NCBI RefSeq assembly: GCF_001698125.1
Contig: NZ_CP013854.1
Span: 2,542,001 to 2,606,000 of the forward strand
Reading direction: 5' to 3'
From: Pseudonocardia sp. HH130630-07
GTDB lineage: Bacteria; Actinomycetota; Actinomycetes; Mycobacteriales; Pseudonocardiaceae
DNA length: 64,000 bases
The notes beneath the pieces are model-generated. The model was not told where the DNA came from, made no database searches, and was given only the letters and a program-made list of their open reading frames with translations. The translations under genes and the position numbers were made by a program. Positions within the stretch are counted from its first letter, which is position 1; each line of letters opens with the position of its first letter. Below, piece after piece: positions 42,720-51,252 of the stretch.

Positions 42720-43256
42720 TCAGAACGCGGGGAGGATGCCGCTGGGCAGCCCGGCGTTGAGCAGGGTCTGGAAGAGCAGGTGCAGGCCGAGCGGCAGCCC
42801 GACGGCGACGGCGGAGTTGGTGATCCACCGGCCCGGGTTGACCAGCGCCAGGATCCCGATCAGGAACAGCGCGGAGGACACGATCGCGCCGAGCCACACC
42901 AGGGTCAGCGCGAGCGCGGCCGCGGCGAACACGGTGACCGTCAGCAGCCCGGGGTGCCGGCCCAGCTCGGCGGCCCCGGCGTCGGACTCGTCGTCGACGG
43001 TCTCCGGCTCCGCCTGCGGGGACCGGATCGCCGCGACCAGCGCCCAGACCGTGACGACCAGCGCCGTGACCCCGAGGATCCGGGGGAAGTAGCCCGGCCC
43101 GATGCGTCCGGCCACCGTCGTCCAGTCCAGGGCGAAGGCCCGCTCGGTGTAACCGGCCAGCAGCACCAGCAGCACGAACAGGAAGACCGGTTTCGGTGCG
43201 AGCAGCCGGCTCCGCAGGCCGGTGCCGGTCACGGGGGCCGCGGCGGTGGTGGTCAC
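42720..43256 (-). CDS. tctB: Tripartite tricarboxylate transporter small permease TctB
   Basis: 178 residues from GTG at 43256, overlapping the tctC stop (GTGA). Four transmembrane helices (about 23-40, 53-76, 100-130, 145-170), with the TctB-like start RLLAPKPVFLFVLLVLLAGY, ALDWTTVAGRIGPGYFPRIL and a polar Glu/Asp loop. It supports the large permease. Small subunits are poorly conserved, so the call rests on topology and position between tctC and tctA. Confidence 0.88.
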   Translation of the reverse strand: MTTTAAAPVTGTGLRSRLLAPKPVFLFVLLVLLAGYTERAFALDWTTVAGRIGPGYFPRILGVTALVVTVWALVAAIRSPQAEPETVDDESDAGAAELGRHPGLLTVTVFAAAALALTLVWLGAIVSSALFLIGILALVNPGRWITNSAVAVGLPLGLHLLFQTLLNAGLPSGILPAF

Positions 43257-44224
43257 AGCGCCCCCAGCTCGGTCAGCTTGGCCCGGAACTGTTCCTGGGT
43301 CTCCTGCAGGTAGGCGGTGAAGTCCGGGCCCCAGCGCTGGTCGTCGATCAGGTGGTTCTCGTCGAGGAAGCGCTGCCACTCCGGCGTCGCGGTGACCTTC
43401 TGCATCGCGTCGACCCAGAACGCCTGCGCCTCCGGCGGTGCGCCCGGCGGGAGGATGAGGCCGCGCGGCATGGACGGCACGTCCGGGATCCCGGCCTCGG
43501 TGGTGGTCGGCACCTGCTCCAGCGCGGGCAGCCGCTGTCCACCGGTGAACGTCAGGGGCGTGACCTGGCCGGCCTCGACCTGCCCCATGATCGACCCGGG
43601 GTTGGAGACCATGGCCTCGATCGCGCCGGACAACAGCGCGGTCTGCATCTGGCCCTCGTCGTTGAACGGGACGTACTCGATCCGGTAGCCCTTCGCCTCG
43701 GCGATCATCTGCTGGACGATGAAGTCGACGTTCACGGTCCCGATGCCGCCGACCACGGCGCTGCCCCGCTCCCTGGCGTGGGCGACCCAGTCGTCGAGGG
43801 TCCGCCACGGCGCGGTCCCCGCGGTCACCAGCAGTGCGTGGTCCGAGGCCAGCAGGCCGACCGGGGTGAAGTCGGTGGGCTGCCACCCGGTGTCGGCCTG
43901 CAGCGGGGTGGTGATGAACGACCCCGACGTCGTCGAGATCTCGTAGCCGCTGCCGCTCTGGCCGTAGACGTGGCCCCAGCCGCTCGCACCCGAGCCGCCC
44001 TCCCGGTTCTCCACCAGGATCCGGCCCGGGTACAGCCCCTCGCGCTGCACGATGTCGACCATGGTCCGGGCCATCAGGTCGTTGCCGCCGCCCGGGCCGA
44101 ACGCGATCGTCCAGCTCAGGTCCTCCGACGGATAGGGGCCGGCCGGTGCACCGGCCCCGCACGCCGCCACGGACGTGGTCAGCGCCAGTACCGCGGCCGC
44201 GGCCAGGAGCCTCCTGACGAACAT
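43253..44224 (-). CDS. tctC: Tripartite tricarboxylate transporter substrate-binding lipoprotein TctC
   Basis: 323 residues from ATG at 44224 with GAGGAGGAAACG upstream. Lipoprotein signal ending SVAAC. The Bug/TctC pattern: DLSWTIAFGPGGGNDLMART, NREGGSGASGWGHVYG, AVVGGIGTVNVDFIVQQM, PFNDEGQMQTALLSGAIEAM, GLILPPGAPPEAQAFWVDAM. The usual GGxxD substrate loop reads GPGGGNDLMAR. It captures a carboxylate outside the cell. Substrate is not predictable, but the operon suggests a C4-C6 (di)carboxylate. Confidence 0.92.
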   Translation of the reverse strand: MFVRRLLAAAAVLALTTSVAACGAGAPAGPYPSEDLSWTIAFGPGGGNDLMARTMVDIVQREGLYPGRILVENREGGSGASGWGHVYGQSGSGYEISTTSGSFITTPLQADTGWQPTDFTPVGLLASDHALLVTAGTAPWRTLDDWVAHARERGSAVVGGIGTVNVDFIVQQMIAEAKGYRIEYVPFNDEGQMQTALLSGAIEAMVSNPGSIMGQVEAGQVTPLTFTGGQRLPALEQVPTTTEAGIPDVPSMPRGLILPPGAPPEAQAFWVDAMQKVTATPEWQRFLDENHLIDDQRWGPDFTAYLQETQEQFRAKLTELGAL

Positions 44225-44264
44225 CGTTTCCTCCTCGTTGAGAAAAACACCGTTGCTGTCGGGG

Positions 44265-45047
44265 TCAGGACCACCGGAAGTCCGGGGGCCGCTTCTCCAG
44301 GAAGGCCCGCACGCCCTCGGCGAAGTCCTCGGTGCCGAACGAGGAGTTGCGCAGGCGCACCGACTCGTCGTCGTCGACGGTCTGGCCGGCCGAGATCCGG
44401 TTGACCATGACCTTGGCCGCGCGGACGCTGAACTGCGCCCGCGTGCACACGGTCCCGGCGAAGTCGTAGGTCGTCGCGGCCAGCTCCTCGGTGGGCACGA
44501 CCTCGTCGAACAGGCCGAGCTCGGCGGCCCGCGCGGCCGGGATCCGCAGCCCGCCCATCAGCACCCACTTCGCCCGCGACGGCCCGACCAGGTCGACCAT
44601 CCGCCGGGTGGACTCCAGGCTGTAGACCAGGCCGAGCTTGGCCGGGGTGATGGCGAACGACGCCGCGGTGTCGGCGAAGCGGATGTCGCAGGACAGCGCC
44701 AGCCCGGCCCCGCCGCCGATGCAGTAGCCGTGGATCATCGCCACGGTCGGCTTGGTGCAGCCCTCGATCGCCTGCTCGGCGGCGGCGACCTTCTCGTTGT
44801 AGGCCTTCGCGCGGACCGCGTCGCTGCGCTCCGCCTCGAACTCGGAGATGTCGGCACCGGAGGCGAACGCCCTGGTCCCGGCCCCGCGCAGGACCAGCAC
44901 CCGGACCTCGGGATCGGCGTCCAGCCCGGCGACGATGCCGGGCAGGTCCCGGTACATCGCGGCGTTGATCGCGTTGTGCTGGGCCGGCCGGTTGAGCACG
45001 ACGGTGGCGACCGCCCCGTCCCGCTCGACGACGACGTGGTCGGACAT
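44265..45047 (-). CDS. Enoyl-CoA hydratase/isomerase family protein
   Basis: 260 residues; the ATG at 45047 overlaps the CoA-transferase stop by one base (TGATG). Crotonase fold: ATVVLNRPAQHNAINAAMYR, FASGADISEFE (oxyanion strand), MIHGYCIGGGAGLALSCDIR with the second oxyanion Gly, AKLGLVYSLESTRRMVDLVG with the Glu/Ser region of the active site, and RPPDFR near the end. It hydrates or isomerises a CoA ester, probably the one made by the upstream CoA transferase. Confidence 0.92.
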   Translation of the reverse strand: MSDHVVVERDGAVATVVLNRPAQHNAINAAMYRDLPGIVAGLDADPEVRVLVLRGAGTRAFASGADISEFEAERSDAVRAKAYNEKVAAAEQAIEGCTKPTVAMIHGYCIGGGAGLALSCDIRFADTAASFAITPAKLGLVYSLESTRRMVDLVGPSRAKWVLMGGLRIPAARAAELGLFDEVVPTEELAATTYDFAGTVCTRAQFSVRAAKVMVNRISAGQTVDDDESVRLRNSSFGTEDFAEGVRAFLEKRPPDFRWS

Positions 45048-46307
45048 CACGCCGCCCCCGTCCCGGCGACGGGCGCCTGCCGGTCCGGATGGGCGTCGTA
45101 GAGCACCTCGGCCGCCGCGAGCTCGGCGATCCGCTCGTCGGAGTAGCCGGCCTCGCGCAGCACCTCGCCGGTGTGCTGACCCAGCCACGGCGCCGGGCCG
45201 CGCACCGCGAAGTCGATGCCGGAGAACCTGGTGGGCGGCGCGATCGTGCGCATCTCCCCGATGATCGGGTGCTCCAGGTCGACCACGGCCTCGCGCGCGG
45301 TCACGTGCGGGTCGCGCAGCGCCTCGTCGTAGGTCAGGACCGGACCGCAGGGGACACCGACCGCGTCGATCGCCGCGATCCACTCCTCCGTGCTGCGGGT
45401 GACGGTGATCCGCTCGATCTCGCTCTCCAGCTCGTCGATGTTCGCCATCCGGTCCGGCAGCGTGGCGAACCGCGGATCGGCCGCCCACTCCTGGCGGCCC
45501 AGCGCACCGAGCAGCCGGTGCCAGAGCCGGTCGTTGGCCGCGCCGACGGTCACGTAGCCGTCGCTGGTGCGGAACGCCTGGTACGGGGTCGAGCGCCGGT
45601 GCCGGGTGCCGGTCGGCTGCGGGACCTCGCCGCCGCCGAAGTAGGCACCCGACTCCCAGACCGTCCAGGCCAGCCCGGCCTCGACCAGCGAGATGTCCAT
45701 GTACTGGCCCTCGCCGGTGGACGTCCGGTGCAGCTGCGCGGCCATGATCGAGTAGATGGCGGTGGAGCCGGCCGCGATGTCGTTGATCGCGATGCCGAAC
45801 TTCGCGGGCCGCCCGCCGGGCTCGCCGGTCATCCGCAGGAACCCGACGACGCCCTGGGCCATGATGTCGAAGCCGGGCCGGTCACGGTACGGCCCGGTCT
45901 GGCCGAAACCGCTGATCGAGCAGTACAGGATGTCCTCGCGTACCGCCCGGACCGCGTCGTAGCCGATGCCGAGCCGGTCGGCGACGCCCGGGCGGAAGTT
46001 CTCGATCACCAGGTCGGCCTGCTCGGCGAGGCGCAGGAAGACCTCCAGGCCGCGCTCGTCCTTCAGGTCCAGCGACACCGACCGCTTGCTGCGGTTCGGC
46101 ATCGCGAACGGGTAGCTCTCACCCTCGACCTTCGGGGCCAGCCGGCGGGAGTCGTCGCCGGTGCCGGGCTGCTCGACCTTGATGACGTCGGCGCCCAGCT
46201 CGGCCAGCACCATCGTGCAGTAGGGGCCGGAGAGGAACCGGGTCAGGTCGAGGACGCGGAACCCGGTGAGAGGACGGGTTGAACTTTCCCGTATTGCGGG
46301 ATACCAT
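45047..46307 (-). CDS. CaiB/BaiF (family III) CoA transferase, 5' end disturbed
   Basis: Conserved from TRPLTGFRVLDLTRFLSGPY to the stop at 45047: ELGADVIKVEQPGTGDDSR, NRSKRSVSLDLKDERGLEVF with the R/K CoA contacts, ADLVIENFRPGVADRLGIGY including the catalytic Asp region, GFDIMAQGVVGFLRMTGEPG. It moves CoA between an acyl-CoA donor and a free acid. No ATG, GTG or TTG is in frame before the conserved start. The ATG at 46307 is one base out; deleting one G from the CCC at 46288-46290 gives MVSRNTESSTRPLTGF. First gene of the minus-strand operon. Confidence 0.85.
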
Positions 46308-46322
46308 GCCTTAATGCGGAAA
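46285..46322. promoter_or_regulatory. IclR-type operator in the CoA-transferase/IclR divergent promoter
   Basis: Arms TTTCC(C)GTATT at 46285-46295 and AATGCGGAAA at 46313-46322 face each other, with GCGGGATACC between. The first arm carries one extra C; without it the arms TTTCCGTATT and AATGCGGAAA match in 9 of 10 pairs. It sits between the divergent start regions. Confidence 0.5.
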
Positions 46323-46375
46323 CAGTGGCAGGGGGCACGTCCGTCGTCAACCCTTTCGGGTGGCGGCGGGCGCCG

Positions 46376-47188
46376 GTGACGGCCCAGCGGGACGGAGTCC
46401 AGTCCATCGACCGGGCGGTCGCGATCCTGCGGTGCTTCGACGCGCAGCACTCCGCGATCGGCATCTCCGACCTGGCCCGGCGGACCGGGCTGTCGACCAG
46501 CACCACGCACCGGCTGCTCGGCTCGATGGTGAGCAACCGGCTGCTCGCGCAGGGCGGGGACCGCCGCTACCGGCTGGGTCCGCTGCTGCTGCAGCTGGGC
46601 CGGTCGGGGGCACTGCCGTCGTCGCTGCGGGACGCCGCGCGGCCGTTCATGGTCGCCCTGCGGGACGCGGTCGACGAGACCGTCGGCCTGCACGAGCTGC
46701 TGCCCAGCGGCGAGCGGATCGTGATCGACCAGGTGGAGAGCCGTCAGGAGCTGCGGCGGACCTACACCGACATCGGCATCCCCATCGCGCTGGTGCACGG
46801 GGCTCCGGGCAAGGCGATCCTGGCGACGCTGCCGTGGGCACGGCAGGAGGCCGCGCTGGCGGCGCCGATCGCGGCCGTCACCGACCTGACGGTCACCGAT
46901 CCGGCCGATCTCGCGGGCCAGCTCGCGCAGTGCCGCGAGCGCGGGTACGCGGGCTCGGACTCCGAGCGGACCCCGGGGATCCGGGCGGTGGCGGCCCCGG
47001 TCTTCGACCACAGCGGCCGGGCCGTCGGCTCGCTGGGCATGTCGGTGCCCACCATCCGGATGGGTGACGAGCGGGCCGCCGAGCTGGGCCGTCGGGCCGC
47101 CGAGGTGGCGTGGCAGGTCTCGGAGGCGCTCGGCGCGACCCGGGCGGTGGTGGACGCGCAGCTGACGCTGGCCGCGGTCCCCGCCTGA
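46376..47188 (+). CDS. IclR-family transcriptional regulator
   Basis: 270 residues from GTG at 46376, chosen because family members begin just before GVQSIDRAVAILRCFD; GTG at 46325 would add 17 residues. N-terminal winged helix: IGISDLARRTGLSTSTTHRL, GSMVSNRLLAQGGDRRYRLG. C-terminal effector domain: GLHELLPSGERIVIDQVES, GAPGKAILATLP, RERGYAGSDSERTPGIRAVA, AAPVFDHSGRAVGSLGMSVP. Divergent from the eight-gene catabolic operon, which it probably controls in response to a pathway acid. Confidence 0.9.
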   Translation: MTAQRDGVQSIDRAVAILRCFDAQHSAIGISDLARRTGLSTSTTHRLLGSMVSNRLLAQGGDRRYRLGPLLLQLGRSGALPSSLRDAARPFMVALRDAVDETVGLHELLPSGERIVIDQVESRQELRRTYTDIGIPIALVHGAPGKAILATLPWARQEAALAAPIAAVTDLTVTDPADLAGQLAQCRERGYAGSDSERTPGIRAVAAPVFDHSGRAVGSLGMSVPTIRMGDERAAELGRRAAEVAWQVSEALGATRAVVDAQLTLAAVPA

Positions 47189-47200
47189 CCCGGGCCCGGG

Positions 47201-49186
47201 TCAGCCCGCCTCGACCTGCTCGGTCACCGGCGCGGCGGGGGCGCTCGGGCCGGGGGCCCACGCCTCGTCGTCGAGCATCGGGCAGGCCAGCCGGCTCTCC
47301 GGGACGCCGAACGCGTCGACCAGCGTCCGCGCGTGCGGGCGCAGCTCGGCGCACAGCTCGTTGACCAGCGGCCGGATCCGGCGGGACTCGGCGGCGGTGA
47401 GCCGCCCGGTCTCCAGGTACCAGGCCCGCTCGCGGTCGATCGTCGTCAGCACGTGCAGGTCGTGCACCCGCTCCAGGAGCCCCCGGACGCCCGGGTCGGC
47501 GATCCGCTGCAGCGCGTCGGCGAAGGACTGCTCGACCAGCGCGTCGACGTGCGCGCGGGCGGCGTCGAGCAGGAGGTCCTGGGCCGAGTTGAACACCGCG
47601 AACTCGTCGGCTCCCCCGCGCAGGGCCGGAGCCAGGTGCCGGATCGCGGTGGCCAGGGTGTCGGTGCGGCGCACCTGCAGCAGCGCGCGCCGCCGGGCCG
47701 GGTCGGTGAGGTCGAACCCGCGCAGCGGCAGCCGCCGGGCCAGCGACGCCACCCCGGTCCGTTCCGCCAGCACGCCCGCCAGCTGGCCGCCGAGCAGCGG
47801 CGCGATCCGCAGCGGGTTGCCCTGGCGGATCGTCCGGCCGTAGTCCGACAGCAGCTCCTTGGCCAGCAGCTGCAGCAGCACCGTGTTGTCACCCTCGAAG
47901 GTGGTGAACACGTCGGTGTCGGCCTTCAGGGCGGGCAGCAGGTTCTCCTCCAGGTAGCCGGCGCCGCCGCAGGCCTCCCGGCAGGTCTGGATGGTGTGCG
48001 TGGCGTGCCAGGTCGCGATCGCCTTGATCCCGGCCGCCGACTGCTCCAGCACGCGCTGCTCGCGGGCGCCGACCGGACCGGCGCCGGGTGCCTGGATGTC
48101 GTGCATCCGCTTCACCAGGTCGTCCTGGGTGAAGTGCAGGGCGTACGTCGTCGCCAGCGCGGGCAGCAGCTTGCGCTGGTGGGCGAGGTAGTCGAGGACG
48201 GCGATCTCCTCGCCGGTGCCGGGGTGGGAGAACTGGCGGCGGCGCTCGCCGAACCGCACGGCGAGCGCGAGCGCCTTCTGCGCCGCCCCGCCGGCGCCGC
48301 CCGCCACCGAGATCCGGCCGCGGACCAGGGTGCCGAGCATGGTGAAGAACCGCGCCGTCTCGTTCTCGATGGAGGAGGAGTACGACCCGTCCGCGGCGAC
48401 GTCGGCGAACCGGTTGAGCAGGTGGGTCCGCGGGATGCGCACGCCGGAGAAGGACAGCCGCCCGTTGTCGACGCCGTTGAGCCCGGCCTTGCGCCCGTCG
48501 TCGGCGATGGTGACGCCGGGTTCGGGGTTGCCGTCGGTGTCGCGCAGCGGGACCAGGAACGCATGCACCCCGTGCCGGGTGCCCCGGGTGATCAGCTGGG
48601 CGAACACGACGGCCATCCGCCCGTCCCGCGCGGCGTTGCCGATGTAGGACTTGCGGGCCTGCGGGTACGGCGTGTCGACGACGAACTCCTGCGCCGCCGG
48701 GTCGTAGGTCGCCGTGGTGTGCAGGTGCTGCACGTCCGAGCCGTGCCCGGCCTCGGTCATCGCGAAGCAGCCGAGCAGCTCGCCGTCGATGATCCGGCGC
48801 AGGTAGCGCTCGTGGTGGCGCTCGGTACCCAGCACCTGCACCGCCCCGCCGAACAGTCCCCACTGGACACCGGCCTTGACCAGCAGCGACAGGTCGCCGT
48901 AGGCCAGCATCGAGAAGGCGGTGACGACGCCGCCGACGTCACCGGAGCCCCCGACGGTCGGGTCGAACCCGGTGTGCGGGCGGCCCGAGGAGGTGAGGAT
49001 CTTCAGCGCGCCGGTGATGCGCGCCCGGTACTCCTCGGTGGTCAGGTCGCCGGCGCCGCGCAGGCCGTCGTCGTTCGCGGCGAGCTGTGCCCGGGTCTCC
49101 TCGCGGACGTGCGCCCACCGGCCGTCGACGACGGTGCGCAGCGCGCCCGCATCGACGTGTTCCGGTGCGACTCGGGTGCGGGTCAT
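47201..49186 (-). CDS. Acyl-CoA dehydrogenase/oxidase (ACOX-like)
   Basis: 661 residues from ATG at 49186, longer than the roughly 380-residue standard dehydrogenase and similar to acyl-CoA oxidases. FAD/substrate segments: GCFAMTEAGHGSDVQHLHTT, KSYIGNAARDGRMAVVFAQL, GLNGVDNGRLSFSGVRIPRT, ETARFFTMLGTLVRGRISVA. Catalytic Glu in TTFEGDNTVLLQLLAKELL. A C-terminal oxidase-type helical domain follows (about 480-640). First step of beta-oxidation: alpha,beta-desaturation of an acyl-CoA. It overlaps the TetR gene stop by 4 bp and is divergent from the thiolase operon. Confidence 0.9.
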   Translation of the reverse strand: MTRTRVAPEHVDAGALRTVVDGRWAHVREETRAQLAANDDGLRGAGDLTTEEYRARITGALKILTSSGRPHTGFDPTVGGSGDVGGVVTAFSMLAYGDLSLLVKAGVQWGLFGGAVQVLGTERHHERYLRRIIDGELLGCFAMTEAGHGSDVQHLHTTATYDPAAQEFVVDTPYPQARKSYIGNAARDGRMAVVFAQLITRGTRHGVHAFLVPLRDTDGNPEPGVTIADDGRKAGLNGVDNGRLSFSGVRIPRTHLLNRFADVAADGSYSSSIENETARFFTMLGTLVRGRISVAGGAGGAAQKALALAVRFGERRRQFSHPGTGEEIAVLDYLAHQRKLLPALATTYALHFTQDDLVKRMHDIQAPGAGPVGAREQRVLEQSAAGIKAIATWHATHTIQTCREACGGAGYLEENLLPALKADTDVFTTFEGDNTVLLQLLAKELLSDYGRTIRQGNPLRIAPLLGGQLAGVLAERTGVASLARRLPLRGFDLTDPARRRALLQVRRTDTLATAIRHLAPALRGGADEFAVFNSAQDLLLDAARAHVDALVEQSFADALQRIADPGVRGLLERVHDLHVLTTIDRERAWYLETGRLTAAESRRIRPLVNELCAELRPHARTLVDAFGVPESRLACPMLDDEAWAPGPSAPAAPVTEQVEAG

Positions 49187-49866
49187 GGCTGAACCTCCAC
49201 AGGGGACGCCAGGCCGGAGAGTCCGGACCAGGCCAGGTCGGTGAGGTGTGCGGTGAGCTGCTCGCGGGTCGTGCCGTCCGGGCGGGCCAGCCAGTCGTCG
49301 GCCGCGCCGCGGACCAGCCCGACGATCGCGTGCCCCCAGAACCGGGCGGCTCCGGTGCCCGCGGCGGGGGGCAGGTACCCGGCGATCGCGCCGGCCACCT
49401 CGTCACCGATCACCGACACCATGTCGTTCACCGGATCGGGGGTGTCCCCGGTGCCCGCGCGCCGGGCGGCGCCCTGGGCGAGCAGCGGCCGGTGCACGAC
49501 GAACCGGTACAGCTCGGGATCGATCTCGATCAGCCGCAGGTAGGCGTCGATGCCGGCGGCGACCGCCGCGCGCGGCCCGGCGCCGGGGCCGGTGGACGCC
49601 TCCGCGGTGGCCCGCCGGACCTCGGCGAGCAGCACCCCGGCCACCGACTCGCAGATCGCGGTGTAGAGGCCGGCCCGGTCGCCGAAGTGCCGGTAGACGA
49701 CGGTCTTGCTGGTGGCGGCCGACGCGGCGATCTCGTCCATGCCGACCCCGGCGCCGTCCCGCCGGATCGCGGTGACGGCCGCGCCCACCAGCTGGCCGCG
49801 CCGCTGTTCGCGGTGCGTGTCCCAGCGGCTGTCCCGCCTGTCCCGTCGCGCCTTCACGACACCCAC
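49183..49866 (-). CDS. TetR-family transcriptional regulator
   Basis: 227 residues from GTG at 49866 (GTG at 49857 possible). N-terminal helix-turn-helix: REQRRGQLVGAAVTAIRRDG, VGMDEIAASAATSKTVVYRH, FGDRAGLYTAICESVAG. The C-terminal ligand domain has RFVVHRPLLAQGA. It is cotranscribed with the acyl-CoA dehydrogenase and divergent from the thiolase-FabG-MaoC operon, so it is probably the repressor of both arms, sensing an acyl-CoA. Confidence 0.9.
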   Translation of the reverse strand: MGVVKARRDRRDSRWDTHREQRRGQLVGAAVTAIRRDGAGVGMDEIAASAATSKTVVYRHFGDRAGLYTAICESVAGVLLAEVRRATAEASTGPGAGPRAAVAAGIDAYLRLIEIDPELYRFVVHRPLLAQGAARRAGTGDTPDPVNDMVSVIGDEVAGAIAGYLPPAAGTGAARFWGHAIVGLVRGAADDWLARPDGTTREQLTAHLTDLAWSGLSGLASPVEVQP

Positions 49867-49875
49867 AGTACCGTG

Positions 49876-49886
49876 TACCTTGGGTA
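49876..49886. promoter_or_regulatory. TetR operator candidate
   Basis: TACC-TTG-GGTA, an 11-bp palindrome in the 81-bp gap between the TetR and thiolase genes, with further TACC/GGTA half-sites on either side (49869, 49892, 49900). Confidence 0.45.
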
Positions 49887-49947
49887 TCGTCTACCGGGTG
49901 GTAGCCGGGACCGTCGCACGCAGGTCCACTCCAGGAGGGACGTCCCC

Positions 49948-51252
49948 ATGTCAGGCACTCCCCGGCGCGCCGCCGTCATCGGCGGCAACCGGATCCCGTT
50001 CGCGCGGGCCAACCGCGCCTACGCGAGCGCGTCCAACCTCGACATGCTCACCACCACCCTGGACGGTCTGGTGGCCCGCTTCGGGCTGGCCGGCGAGCGT
50101 CTCGGTGAGGTCGTGGCGGGCGCGGTGCTCAAGCACTCGCGGGACTTCAACCTCACCCGGGAGGCCGTCCTCGGGTCGCGGCTGAGCCCGTCGACCCCGG
50201 CCTACGACGTCCAGCAGGCCTGCGGGACCGGGCTGGAGGCGACGGTCGCGGTCGCCAACAAGATCGCCCTCGGGCAGGTCGAGTCCGGTGTGGCGGGCGG
50301 GGTGGACACCGCCTCCGACGCCCCGATCGCGGTGAACGACGACCTCCGCCGGGTCCTGGTGAAGCTGGCCGCGGCGCGGTCGGCGGCCGAGCGGGTCAAG
50401 CTCGTCGGGCAGCTGCGGCCCGGGCAGATCGTGCCGGAGATCCCGCAGAACTCCGAGCCGCGCACCGGCCTGTCGATGGGGGAGCACGCCGCCCGCACCG
50501 CGGCGGCCTGGGGCATCGGGCGCACCGAGTCCGACGCGCTCGCGGTGCGCAGCCACACGAACCTCGCCGCCGCCTACGACCGCGGCTTCTTCGACGATCT
50601 CGTCACCCCGTACCTGAAGCTGACCAGGGACGACAACCTGCGTCCCGACTCGACGGTGGAGAAGCTCGCGGCGCTGAAGCCGGTCTTCGGCACCGGCGAC
50701 CCGGACGCGACGATGACCGCGGGCAACTCCACCCCGCTGACCGACGGCGCCGCGCTGGTCCTGCTCGGGTCCGACGAGTGGGCCGCCGAGCACCGCCTCC
50801 CGGTGCTCGCCCACGTCGTCGACGCCGAGACCGGCTCGGTCGACTACGTGCACGGCGAGGACGGGCTGCTCACGGCACCGGTGTTCGCGGTGCCGCGGCT
50901 GCTCGCCCGCAACGGCCTGTCGCTGCAGGACTTCGACCTCTACGAGATCCACGAGGCGTTCGCCTCGGTGGTGCTCGTGCAGCGCCGGGCCTGGGAGGAC
51001 GAGCGGTTCTGCACCGAGCGCCTCGGCCTCGACGCACCGCTGGGCCCGATCGACGACGACCGGCTCAACGTCGCCGGGTCCTCGCTCGCGGCCGGGCACC
51101 CGTTCGCGGCGACCGGCGGGCGGATCGTCGCCACGCTGGCGAAGCTGCTGCGGGAGCGGGCCGACGCGCAGGGCTCCGACCAGCGTGGGCTCATCTCGAT
51201 CTGTGCCGCCGGCGGCCAGGGCGTCGTCGCGATCCTGGAGGCGAAGAAGTGA
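49948..51252 (+). CDS. Acetyl-CoA C-acyltransferase (FadA2/FadI-like thiolase)
   Basis: 434 residues from ATG with CAGGAGG upstream. Catalytic Cys92 in QQACGTGLEATVAVANKIA, His in LYEIHEAFASVVL (replacing the usual NEAFA), and the second Cys in ISICAAGGQG. GGNRIPFARANRAY at the start and GIGRTESDALAVRSH follow the FadI/FadA2 subgroup. Last step of beta-oxidation: releases acetyl-CoA. Overlaps the next gene by 4 bp. Confidence 0.93.
   Translation: MSGTPRRAAVIGGNRIPFARANRAYASASNLDMLTTTLDGLVARFGLAGERLGEVVAGAVLKHSRDFNLTREAVLGSRLSPSTPAYDVQQACGTGLEATVAVANKIALGQVESGVAGGVDTASDAPIAVNDDLRRVLVKLAAARSAAERVKLVGQLRPGQIVPEIPQNSEPRTGLSMGEHAARTAAAWGIGRTESDALAVRSHTNLAAAYDRGFFDDLVTPYLKLTRDDNLRPDSTVEKLAALKPVFGTGDPDATMTAGNSTPLTDGAALVLLGSDEWAAEHRLPVLAHVVDAETGSVDYVHGEDGLLTAPVFAVPRLLARNGLSLQDFDLYEIHEAFASVVLVQRRAWEDERFCTERLGLDAPLGPIDDDRLNVAGSSLAAGHPFAATGGRIVATLAKLLRERADAQGSDQRGLISICAAGGQGVVAILEAKK

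Noticed and set aside
49876..49886. A second SOS box
   Set aside because: TACC/GGTA does not fit the LexA consensus and is better placed as a TetR site.
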